From an uncultured bacterium (GTDB taxonomy: Bacteria > Verrucomicrobiota > Lentisphaeria > Victivallales > UBA1829): DNA of 64,000 nucleotides. Where the stretch lies: positions 1 to 64,000 of the forward strand of contig URKJ01000025.1 in NCBI GenBank assembly GCA_900548385.1, in the 5' to 3' direction. The translations under genes and the position numbers were made by a program. Positions 39,488 through 48,000 of the stretch are shown here, one piece after another (positions within the stretch are counted from its first letter, which is position 1; the number at the start of each line of letters is the position of its first letter). The notes below the pieces were generated by a model. It was not told where the DNA came from. It was given only the letters and a program-made list of their open reading frames with translations, and ran no database searches.

Positions 39488-40395
39488 GCCAGGATTCCTT
39501 TCGTTTTCAGGTGCCGGTAACAGGCAAGATCGCATTTTCTGCCGCACAGGCACGGTGCATAACCGGTCGATCTGCTCGGCAGAAAATCAAGTTTTTTATA
39601 GATGGCGCGTGCACTTTCGCGGTCGAATTGCTTTTCGCCGTTGAGAATCGCCACGCGGTCGGGATCGTCTTTCAGGAATTCTTCCGTCATGAACGGATTG
39701 GACTTGTGGGCGCCCCGGTAGTAAACCGCGCATTGCCATGTGTTTACGTCGCCGTCCTGTTTGATGGCGTGTCCGGGACACGCTTCCGCGCATTCTCCGC
39801 AACCGTCGCAGAGCTGCCGGTTAAACGGCGGGTCGCACGCCAGCGGGGCGTCGGTCACGATGAACACAAAGCGGACGAACGGTCCGAACTGCGGCGTGAT
39901 GACGTTGCCTTTCACGCTGACGGAGCCGAGTCCGCAGATTTCCGCAGACCGGGCGAAATCCATGATAATGTCCGGTACGGGTTTCCCGGGCGCGACCGGT
40001 TCGGCGTGCGCCAGTTCATAGGTGTCGATCAGTTCGGGGTTGGTGGTGTGGTCGCCTTTGATGCGCAGGTTGGAAACGTTGCGCTGGAGACAGGCGTCAT
40101 ACCCTTCGTCTTCGATCAGCCCGCCCATTTTCAGCAGGAATATTTCGGCAAATTCCTCGTCGATGTATTTCACTCCGAGCTGGGTATAGTTGAAAAACTG
40201 CGAGCCCTGATCCATGGTGCGGTAGAGCGCACGCGGGACGCGGAAGCCGCATCCGATCACGCATTTCGCGGCGGGCAGGATTTTCCGCGGGTCCCGCTGG
40301 GGAATGGTTCCTTCGTACAGGGAAATATCTCCGATCCCGACGATGTCGGCGCCGAACTCCAGCGCCTTCTTTTTGATCAATTCAGCAGTAAGCAT
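39484..40395 (-). CDS. QueG-like 4Fe-4S reductase paralogue B
   Basis: This 303-residue paralogue of the flanking genes starts MLTAELIKKKALEFGADIVG, with AAGGAACCGTT before the ATG at 40395. Then come CVIGCGFRVPRALYRTMDQG, a loop with GNVITPQFGPFVRFVFIVTDAPL, the cluster CDGCGECAEACPGHAI near 205 and APCLCGRKCDLACYRHL near 285. Spacing of the Cys groups is the same as in paralogue A. The ferredoxin motif is complete; the second Cys cluster is reduced. It lies 11 bases after paralogue C and overlaps A, so the three are made together, perhaps as a multi-subunit reductase. Confidence 0.8.
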   Translation of the reverse strand: MLTAELIKKKALEFGADIVGIGDISLYEGTIPQRDPRKILPAAKCVIGCGFRVPRALYRTMDQGSQFFNYTQLGVKYIDEEFAEIFLLKMGGLIEDEGYDACLQRNVSNLRIKGDHTTNPELIDTYELAHAEPVAPGKPVPDIIMDFARSAEICGLGSVSVKGNVITPQFGPFVRFVFIVTDAPLACDPPFNRQLCDGCGECAEACPGHAIKQDGDVNTWQCAVYYRGAHKSNPFMTEEFLKDDPDRVAILNGEKQFDRESARAIYKKLDFLPSRSTGYAPCLCGRKCDLACYRHLKTKGILA

Positions 40396-40406
40396 AACGG
40401 TTCCTT

Positions 40407-41474
40407 TCAGCGGTCCATGATCCAGCGTTTTCCGGTGCGGAGCGGGGATTTGAAGCGGTTTGCCATACATCCGCCTTTCTTTTCGAGCATACTCACACAG
40501 GCGCGGATGCATCCGCCGCATTTCGCCATATTGTAGCCGACCCAGGTCGGGAAATATTTTTCGAGCGCTCCATAGACTTTCATGATCTCGGCCTCGCTGG
40601 CTTTGCATTTGCCTTCGAGAAGATCCAGCTCGCCGTTTTCGTTTTTATCGAACACCTCTTTCGGGACGAACGGGTTGTAATGGCGTCCGGCATGGGTGTA
40701 GAATGCATAGCATTTCCATTCATCAAGTTTGCCCCATTCGCATTTCTTGCCGCCGATATAAACGGTGATGCTCTCTTTCGGGTCGAGGCACTGACCGGGA
40801 CATTCGCGGACGCACGCCATGCAGCGGCGGCAGATCGCGGGGCCGCTGTACAGCGGGTCCGGTTCGAGCGGAGCGTCGGTGAAGATGAACGCAACCCGCT
40901 GCAGCGGCCCGAATTCCGCGGTCAGGAACATCTTGCTCCAGCCGATCTCGCCGAGTCCGCACGCAACTGCCGCCAGACGGAAGTGAAACTGAAGGTCCGG
41001 AGCGACCGAGCCTTCCCGTGCGGGACGCGTAAACTGCACCGAACGGTGGTGTGCGGCTTTGGTTTTCGCCTGTTCGTTGATTTCGATCTGTTCTTCGGGC
41101 GACAGCGTATTGCCGGGCGATCCGTCCATGTCGGAAACGACGCCGCGGGCTCCGGTGTTCCGGTAAACCGCCGCTTCGTAGCCGTGGTCTTCGATCAGTT
41201 TGCCGACCTGATAGAGCACCGCCGGCGCATAGATCTCGTTGATTCCGCCGTATGCCATCGACGGATACTGATAGAATTGGGTTCCTTCTTCGATTCCGCG
41301 TTGGACGCCGCGGGGAATGCGGAACACCATTCCGATCACTGTTTTGGCTTCGGGGAAGATGTATCTCGGATCCATCTCCTTCGGGGCGCCCTCGAAGCGG
41401 TCCATACTGCCGATCCCGCAGAGATCAGCCCCGGCGGCAAGAGCCGCTTTCTTCACCATTTCACTGGTCAGCAT
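40407..41474 (-). CDS. QueG-like 4Fe-4S reductase paralogue C
   Basis: This 355-residue paralogue is longer than A and B by an insert around residues 110-150 (LSPEEQIEINEQAKTKAAHH). It shares VKKAALAAGADLCGIGSMDRF, TVIGMVFRIPRGVQRGIEEG, FLTAEFGPLQRVAFIFTDAPL and DEWKCYAFYTHAGRHYNPFVP. The cluster is CRRCMACVRECPGQCL, followed later by AKCGGCIRACVSML. AGGAGG lies 9 bases before the ATG, inside the end of the U32-like gene (7-base overlap). By analogy to QueG it should carry Fe-S clusters and reduce an organic substrate; the substrate is unknown. Confidence 0.8.
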   Translation of the reverse strand: MLTSEMVKKAALAAGADLCGIGSMDRFEGAPKEMDPRYIFPEAKTVIGMVFRIPRGVQRGIEEGTQFYQYPSMAYGGINEIYAPAVLYQVGKLIEDHGYEAAVYRNTGARGVVSDMDGSPGNTLSPEEQIEINEQAKTKAAHHRSVQFTRPAREGSVAPDLQFHFRLAAVACGLGEIGWSKMFLTAEFGPLQRVAFIFTDAPLEPDPLYSGPAICRRCMACVRECPGQCLDPKESITVYIGGKKCEWGKLDEWKCYAFYTHAGRHYNPFVPKEVFDKNENGELDLLEGKCKASEAEIMKVYGALEKYFPTWVGYNMAKCGGCIRACVSMLEKKGGCMANRFKSPLRTGKRWIMDR

Positions 41475-42505
41475 GAAACAATTCCTCCTGATTCAAGTAT
41501 GTGTTTGGCGTTGTTGAATACCGTTTTGCAGTAGTCGCACGTTCCGCAGTTTTTCGGACAGTTCAGAACGTGTTTTCCGAATTCCGGCGGAATCCGGCTG
41601 TTTTCAAGAACTGCCGGATAAAAGGCTTCCGCGTGATTCGGCTCCATCAGTTCCATCAGGTTTCCGCTGTACGAACCGTTCAGATAGGCGTCCATCACGC
41701 GGACCGGATTCCGGTTGGTGCGCGTTGCCAGTTTCACCGCATCAAAATAAGGCTCGTACAGCGGAATATCTTCCGGACGGATGAAATTGGTGTCGCGGAG
41801 ATACTGCTCCTGCCTGCTGCGGTCCCTGAGATAATCGTGACAGATGCCGCGGAATTCGTATGCGTTGTCCATTGCGCGGATTTCCTGTTCATGCGCGACG
41901 AGATTGTCATGAAAATTGTGGGCGGAACAGTGATTCAGGCATCCGCTGTTCGCCAGCAGATAAAGGCGTTTTCCATTGTCGTCGCACCATAGTTTCAGTT
42001 CCCGGATGCGGGAAAGACTGCGGTTGTAATCGCGGTTCATATAATAGCCGTCGAAATACGGAGCAACATAATCCATTCCCTGTACGGTACCGATCTCCAT
42101 ATTGACCGAGGCACGGATTTCCAGTCCGGCGAAGTTCGCTTTGAGGAATTTGCCGATCAGCGGCGAGGAGGTCGTTACGGAACGCAGCAGAAACCGGTTC
42201 GCCAGATAATCCACGGCGTTTCCGGTTTTTTCAAAAAACGCGCGCGACTGACTGTCTTTCCCGTAGCAGTTCCCGTTCAGCAGCAGATTCAGCCCGATTC
42301 CTTCCTCCGACAGCAGAGTTAAATCACTTGTGAGCATATTTTGCGCTTCGAACGGTTGAAGAGTGCTCTGCTCCAGCGGAACGCCGCGTCCGGTCGGAAT
42401 ATCCCCCCACGGGAAATAGACCTCATGGATTTGCGTTTTCCCGCGCACAACCGCCGGAATCAGTTCCTGCCGTGCGTTCAGTTGATAACCGACCATGAAT
42501 TTCAT
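41468..42505 (-). CDS. U32-peptidase-like Fe-S protein
   Basis: This 345-residue protein has a TIM-barrel-like plan as in the U32 family (UbiU/UbiV, RlhA, TrhP). It has FEAQNMLTSDLTLLSEEGIGLNLLLNG, RASVNMEIGTVQGM, and a Cys/His region LLANSGCLNHCSAHNFHDN near 200, matching the U32 motif of Cys followed by H-x-x-x-x-x. The last 30 residues have CPKNCGTCDYC, a possible Fe-S or metal site. The first gene of the operon with three QueG-like proteins, it points to oxygen-independent redox or RNA-type chemistry. A promoter lies at 42559-42587. The actual reaction is unknown. Confidence 0.68.
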   Translation of the reverse strand: MKFMVGYQLNARQELIPAVVRGKTQIHEVYFPWGDIPTGRGVPLEQSTLQPFEAQNMLTSDLTLLSEEGIGLNLLLNGNCYGKDSQSRAFFEKTGNAVDYLANRFLLRSVTTSSPLIGKFLKANFAGLEIRASVNMEIGTVQGMDYVAPYFDGYYMNRDYNRSLSRIRELKLWCDDNGKRLYLLANSGCLNHCSAHNFHDNLVAHEQEIRAMDNAYEFRGICHDYLRDRSRQEQYLRDTNFIRPEDIPLYEPYFDAVKLATRTNRNPVRVMDAYLNGSYSGNLMELMEPNHAEAFYPAVLENSRIPPEFGKHVLNCPKNCGTCDYCKTVFNNAKHILESGGIVSC

Positions 42506-42542
42506 CGTTTCACATCCGGATCTTTCCGATTTCTGTTTATTT

Positions 42543-42556
42543 AATCACCACTGATT
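42543..42556. promoter_or_regulatory. palindrome AATCA-CCAC-TGATT between operon promoter and start
   Basis: The perfect 5-bp arms with a 4-base centre lie immediately downstream of the -10 box of the U32/QueG-like operon. The sequence is close to the LacI operator at 29174-29193 (core TCACCRCTGA in both). Confidence 0.4.
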
Positions 42557-42558
42557 TA

Positions 42559-42587
42559 ATTATACACCGTAAAGGAAAATAAATCAA
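42559..42587 (-). promoter_or_regulatory. sigma-70 promoter of the U32/QueG-like operon
   Basis: On the minus strand, TTGATT (42582-42587) and TATAAT (42559-42564) are 17 bases apart. The U32-like start codon is 53 bases downstream. Confidence 0.65.
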
Positions 42588-42654
42588 CCTCTCAACGGAA
42601 AAAAATACGGAAATTCCAATTTTTCCGTTCTGCCGCCGTCGGAAACAGGTAGTA

Positions 42655-42723
42655 TGACATAGTCAGAGTGACTATTTTCAACAAAATCTGCTTTTTTTCA
42701 AAAAAGAGGGGTTGACATAGTCA
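42655..42723. promoter_or_regulatory. candidate operators of the GntR-SBP regulator
   Basis: TGACATAGTCA occurs twice, at 42655-42665 and at 42713-42723, 58 bases apart. The first extends into a 17-bp perfect palindrome, ATAGTCA-GAG-TGACTAT, at 42659-42675. The second covers the -35 box of the regulator promoter. They are probably bound by the divergently placed GntR-type protein. Confidence 0.65.
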
Positions 42724-42739
42724 AAAAATATGTTATAAT
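42712..42739 (+). promoter_or_regulatory. perfect sigma-70 promoter of the GntR-SBP locus
   Basis: TTGACA (42712-42717) and TATAAT (42734-42739) are 16 bases apart, with the start codon 29 bases after the -10 box. The TGACATAGTCA operator copy overlaps the -35 box. Confidence 0.8.
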
Positions 42740-42767
42740 TAATAAAAAAGCGGAAGTGGAGAAACAG

Positions 42768-44105
42768 ATGACCAACGATAGCGTTCGCGACAGAATCCTG
42801 ATGGAAATCGAGAAAGGGAAACTGCCTTCCGGCGGCAAGCTGGCGGGAGCCAGAGAACTGGCCCGGAAGTACAAGGTTTCATTTCCGATGGTCCAGTGCG
42901 CCGTATCCCTGCTGGAGCAGGACGGCATTCTGGAGTGCCGCCCGAGGCGCGGGACATTTGTCCGCGATGACTGGCAGAACCGTCTGGTCCGCAATCATGT
43001 CGTTTTCTTCCGAAACAATCTGCCGTGGATCTCCGGTTTCCGCAAGCTGCTGCAGAAAGAACTGCCCGGTCTGCGCTTCTGTACAGGATTCCGGCGCGGC
43101 ATGTTTGAACTGCGCACGACTTTTACGATTCAGCAGGAACGGGAACAGTATATGGATCTTTCCCCGTATATTCCCGCGGAATTGCGGAGAGAGGAGAATT
43201 GTTTTCAGGCGCCGTTCAAAGAATTCCGGGAACCGGATGGACGGCTGTTCGGGATTCCGTTTATTTTTTCGCCGCGCGTCATGTTCTTCAACCGCCGGAT
43301 TCTGTGTCAGGCCGGGATTCCCGAACCGGTCGAAGGATGGAGTTGGGAACAGTTTCTTGATCTTCTCCGGGCTCTGTGCGGAAAACTGCCGCCGGACTCG
43401 GTGTTCAGCTACTCGGATGCTCCGTTTTTCTGGATGAATTTCATTTTCCGTGCGGGCGGGAGGCTGATCGACCGGAACGGCGGTGCGGGAGTGCGCGTTT
43501 TGCTGGACTCGCCCGGCGTGGTCCGCGGGATGCAGTGTCTGCGGCAGCTCCGGAACGTGCTGGGGATCTCCGGAATGCAGAGCGAACGGATCAGTTTTGA
43601 CAGCGGCAGAGTCGCGTTTGCCGTCGGCGACCGCGAACTTTATGCGAAATGCCGTTCCGTCGGATTCGATGATTTCGGAACGGTTCCGCTTCCGGCCATC
43701 CCCGGCGGAGTGTCTGTGACGGCTCAGGCAACGGATCTGATCTGCATCCGCCGGGAGTGTGCGGACGAATCTCTGGCGGAACAGTATGTGCGTTTTATGC
43801 TGAGCGAACGCGTTCAGAACCTTGTCGGCAGGGCGTCTTACGGGATCCCTGTGCTGAAAAAGGCCGCCGCCGCAAGTTTCCGGAAAGAGGATCCGCGCGA
43901 TGCCGTTCTGTTCCGGGAGATGGAGCATATTTCGGCGGAATACAACGTTGATTCTTCAGAGCTTTCCGTACTGATCTATTACGGCATGATCCGCATTCTC
44001 TGCTCGGAACGTCCGCTGGAAGAGGCTTTGCAGGAGTTCGCCGGGGCTCTGAGGATCTTGATTGACACGAAAAACGATCTGTCGATGCACGGGATGCCCC
44101 GTTGA
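42768..44105 (+). CDS. GntR-HTH fused to extracellular solute-binding-protein-like sensor
   Basis: This 445-residue protein of unusual architecture has residues 1-75 as a GntR winged helix (DRILMEIEKGKLPSGGKLAGARELARKY, PMVQCAVSLLEQDGILECRPRRGTFV). Residues 78-430 resemble an ABC sugar-binding protein (SBP_bac_1): FGIPFIFSPRVMFFNRRILC, GWSWEQFLDLLRAL, SYSDAPFFWMNFIFRAGGRLI, GRVAFAVGDRELYAKC, YVRFMLSERVQNL. No signal peptide exists, so the sensor works in the cytoplasm. The ATG at 42768 follows GTGGAG; the GTG at 42756 is less likely. It leads the prepilin-like/transglutaminase-like locus and is divergent from the U32/QueG-like operon. Confidence 0.87.
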   Translation: MTNDSVRDRILMEIEKGKLPSGGKLAGARELARKYKVSFPMVQCAVSLLEQDGILECRPRRGTFVRDDWQNRLVRNHVVFFRNNLPWISGFRKLLQKELPGLRFCTGFRRGMFELRTTFTIQQEREQYMDLSPYIPAELRREENCFQAPFKEFREPDGRLFGIPFIFSPRVMFFNRRILCQAGIPEPVEGWSWEQFLDLLRALCGKLPPDSVFSYSDAPFFWMNFIFRAGGRLIDRNGGAGVRVLLDSPGVVRGMQCLRQLRNVLGISGMQSERISFDSGRVAFAVGDRELYAKCRSVGFDDFGTVPLPAIPGGVSVTAQATDLICIRRECADESLAEQYVRFMLSERVQNLVGRASYGIPVLKKAAAASFRKEDPRDAVLFREMEHISAEYNVDSSELSVLIYYGMIRILCSERPLEEALQEFAGALRILIDTKNDLSMHGMPR

Positions 44106-44133
44106 TTCATAAAACCAATAAAAGAAGGATATA

Positions 44134-45021
44134 ATGATGAAAAAACAGAAAAAATGCTGGAAACAGGCCGGAGCTGTCCGGAGAGGCAGGCGGGGCGGAA
44201 GAATGAGTTTCACCCTTATAGAACTCCTCGTGGTGATTTCTATCATTGCCGTGCTTGTCAGTCTTCTGCTTTCCGCTCTTGGAGCGGCGCGGGAGCGTGG
44301 GCGGAGTGTTTCGTGTATGAACAATCTCAAGCAATGCGGAGTCGGAGCTATCGGATATACGGACGACAGTGACGGATGGTATCCGCCGTCCTATTTTGCC
44401 CCGGTCGATTCTGCCGTGCCGGACCGTCTCGGACATCCGATGCTGGACCGGAATTTTGAGAATCAGGGACTCAGCTGGATTTATTTCATGACGCCCGTTT
44501 ATAACGATTCCCTGAAATATATCCGGACGGATATCCGCAAACGGAACAATGCGCTGGTCTGCCCTTCGGATCCTGATCCGGTACGGAACGCGTCTGCTTC
44601 CCTGGTCGTATATGCCGGTTACGCTGCCAACGGTCATGTTACCGGATATTTCTGGAATGCCGCCCGGATGTCATGGATGAGAAACAGTGATTTCGGGAAA
44701 AACAGGGAAATTCTGCACAAGGGCAATCCGGCGCAGGCCGCTTTGTATGTGGAAGTGGACAACAGCCGCAAGGGGGCGTCCCGCTATCTGGTCCGGGAGC
44801 GCAACTGGAACGATGTGGAATCCGCGAATTCGGCAAACTGGATGAATCTGAACAATTCTCCTGCCGGACTCGGCGCCCGGCACGGGCTCGCCATGTCCAC
44901 GGTATTCTGTGACGGGCATGTGAAACAGATCAAAGCTCCGATCGTGAACAACGTCAGCTCTTCCCAGAAGTATGTATACTGGCTGGATCCGTTCATGCCG
45001 GATCAGAACAACTTGTATTGA
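44134..45021 (+). CDS. prepilin-like protein with type II pseudopilin N-terminus
   Basis: This 295-residue protein has a basic leader of about 25 residues (ending RGGRMS), then FTLIELLVVISIIAVLVSLL and LLSALGAARERG. Shared elements are SVSCMNNLKQCGVGAIGYTDDSDGWYPP, ALVCPSDPD, and a late ARHGLAMSTVFCDGHVKQI. Residue -1 is Ser rather than Gly. AAGGAT stands before the ATG. It comes 28 bases after the GntR-SBP gene and runs into the transglutaminase-like gene, so it is part of that operon. The helix lacks the usual final LLPAL (LLSAL here). Confidence 0.88.
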   Translation: MMKKQKKCWKQAGAVRRGRRGGRMSFTLIELLVVISIIAVLVSLLLSALGAARERGRSVSCMNNLKQCGVGAIGYTDDSDGWYPPSYFAPVDSAVPDRLGHPMLDRNFENQGLSWIYFMTPVYNDSLKYIRTDIRKRNNALVCPSDPDPVRNASASLVVYAGYAANGHVTGYFWNAARMSWMRNSDFGKNREILHKGNPAQAALYVEVDNSRKGASRYLVRERNWNDVESANSANWMNLNNSPAGLGARHGLAMSTVFCDGHVKQIKAPIVNNVSSSQKYVYWLDPFMPDQNNLY

Positions 45022-45035
45022 TGAGGAAACGGATC

Positions 45036-48000
45036 ATGAAGTTTTTGCTGAACCTGTTCTGTGTGTGCCTGTCGGCCGCCGCGTTTGCGGGCGGGTGGGC
45101 GTTTCCCGATTTCTCCCGGCGTACCGCACTGGATGCCGGTTTTCACCGTTATCCGGCGAATCAGCCGGTGGAACTTGCGCTGGATTTGGACCGTTTCTGC
45201 AAGGCCGCAGGAATAGAGCCGTCCGGGCTGTCGGAGTTTGCGCTTGCCGCGGAAGTCTCCGGCAAATCGTTCCCGGTTCCGCATACGGCCGGAACGGTGT
45301 CGCCGGAAAGCCGGGTCCTGAATTTGCGTTTCCGGATGCCGGAGCGGTATGACCGCCTGATGCTTTATTTCGATGGACGCGGAAACATGCCGTCCATTCC
45401 GCCATCCGACAATCTGCTGAACGGTGTGCTGGAACGGGAATCGCTCCGCAAGTGGCGGGCGTCGCATCCGGCGGTCCGGATGGAACATACGGGAACCGGA
45501 CTGCTTTGGCGGCTGACCGGGACGGAACAGGTCCGGTCCGGCGCTTTTCTGTTTTCCGAGCGGGTGGTCCCGCTTCCGGCGGGGTTGAAACCCGGATTGC
45601 CTGTTTATCTGGAATTGGATGCGGTATCCTGCTCCGCTGTCCTGTTTCCCCTGCTTCTGAGTGTGGATCAGTTGGACGCCGGAGGAAAGCGGGTCGGGGA
45701 AAAAGTGTTTGATCAGCGCTGGACAACGGTTCAGACCGTTCCGGGAAAACCGCTTATTCTCCGTCAGGGCGGTCATCTTGATCCGCGGGCCAGAAGCATC
45801 CGGGTTCAGATCGGGGCATGCCGCAACAACGAGCCGAAGCGTTATAATGCGGACGGTGCGCTGATCCCGGATCGTTCCGCGGTGCTTCCAGGTCTGAAGA
45901 TCATGCGGATGGAGATCCGTGCCGGATACCGGATGTCATTTCCGGGAGCCAATCCGGCATTGTATACGGAGGGGGATGTTCCGGGAAGCTCGGCTTTGAA
46001 ACTTGGCGGACATACTGCGGCGCTGTACAACAATTTTCCGTCCACTGTGTGGAGTGAGTCGATGACTCCCCGTTCGCAGGAGAGCTGGTTCTGGCCTCTT
46101 GCCGACGGGACGCTGGAACTGCGGATCCGTCCCGAATGGGAACGGAAAACGGTGGTTCTTGCGGAAAATACGAAAAACCGCCGGAAGCCGTTTTTGAAAT
46201 TGAGCTATGATCCGGAGAGGAAGCGTCTGCTTCTGGAAATGAATGACTGCGCGGGCAAATCGCTGACGCAGGCGGTTCCCTGCGTGCTTCCATCCGGGAA
46301 ATGGCATCATCTTGCCGTTGCATGGGGGGCTGCGGATGGTGTCGGGCTTTTCGCAAACGGGAAGCGGATTCTGAAATCCGGATTCAAACCGGCTCCGTTT
46401 GCCATTCACCGGAAAGATTCGGCGGGAAAACTGGCGGAATATACCGCATTCGGTGCGGATTGCGGACGGTTTCACAATGCTCTGGACCGGGCGGGAAGTA
46501 TGCCGTTCCTGAAAGGTGCGCTGGACAGTGTGCGGGTTTCAAAGAAGATCCGTTACCGGGAAGATTTTACGCCGGGAAAACGTTTGCCGGTCGATTCGGA
46601 CACCTGTGCGGCGTTTGACTATGAACGGAATTTTGACGGAGTTTCCGGGATCGGACCGCGCCGGATCTCCGGGAGCATTTATGCCGCGGATGTTCCGCCG
46701 CGCGCCGATGTGTTCACCGTGGAACACCGCAGCGGAAAAACGGAGGTCTGCCGCTATGCGCCGGACCGGATTCCGGAAGACAATATGCCGCAGAATCTGC
46801 TGTGCCGGACCGCCTATCCGGTCGTTCCGTCCGCAGAGGATTTTCATACCGCCCGCACGGACCGCAGGGCTGGAAAACGAATGAAAGACGGAGAGGTTTT
46901 CAAGGTTTCCGCTTCAGCCGGCAGTGTGATGAACTGGGTTGAAATTGCGTGTCCGCCGGACGGCAGGCCGTTATCCGCACCGTTTCTCCGCAAACCGGGA
47001 GAGGTGGATCCGCGTTCTTACGGGAATATTGCCCGGAGCCTTGATCTGAGCGATTGCACGACGCCGCACGGGAAAGTGCGGAAAGCGTTTGATTTCATGA
47101 TCCGCTCCACCGACTATTTTACATTTCAGGGTGCGGAGTTCCGGAAAGGAGAGAACGTGCCGTATACTGCGGAAAGTGCGTCGCTGCTTGCAATCAACAG
47201 TTATGCTTGCTTCGAGTGCGGACCGCTGAATACGATCGCATCGGGCATTTTCATCAACAGTCTTGGCTATCCGGCTGTTCTGACATTCGGGAATGCGCAT
47301 CTGTTTCAGCAGGTCTGGCTGAACGGCAAACCGCGGGTGTTCGATCTTTCCGCCCAACAGTATTTTCCCTCCCGCGATATGGACGATGCCGCGAGTCTGG
47401 AGGAGTTGGAAACGGATATTTATCTTCTCGCGCGGACAAGGAAGCCGGTTGATTCGGCAAGTCATTTCTACCGGATGGGAAACCGCGGAGTGCATACGGC
47501 GATGCCGCTTCCGTCGGAACGTCTTGCCTATACCCTGTACCCCGGCGAGAGCTTCCGGTATTATCTGGCGAGCAACGGCGAGAGCAACGACCTCAATGTT
47601 CCCGGCTGGAGGGACAAGGCGATGCAGCTCTGCGAGGCGACTTGGACCGATGTGCGGAAAGAAACCGGAGCGGGCGGCAGGATCGGGCGGGTCGTCCAGC
47701 GTCCTTTGCCGCACACGGCGACCGGACTTTTCCGCTATTCCGGGCGGGTGGATGCCGCAAACGGAGCATTCCGAATGGTCAACGACCGGAGTTTCTGCTA
47801 CCGGATCGACTCCCCGTATACGATCATCCGCGGGGCTTACCGGAGCGGAGACCCCGGTGCGGAATTTGAATTGTCGTGGAACAACGGGAAGAACTGGCGG
47901 AAACTGGAGTCCCGGAATGGTGTCTGTACCATTACGCTTCCGCTTCGCGGCAGACATGCGGCGTTGCTGAGAGTGACGACTCCGGACCGCCGGGATTTTT

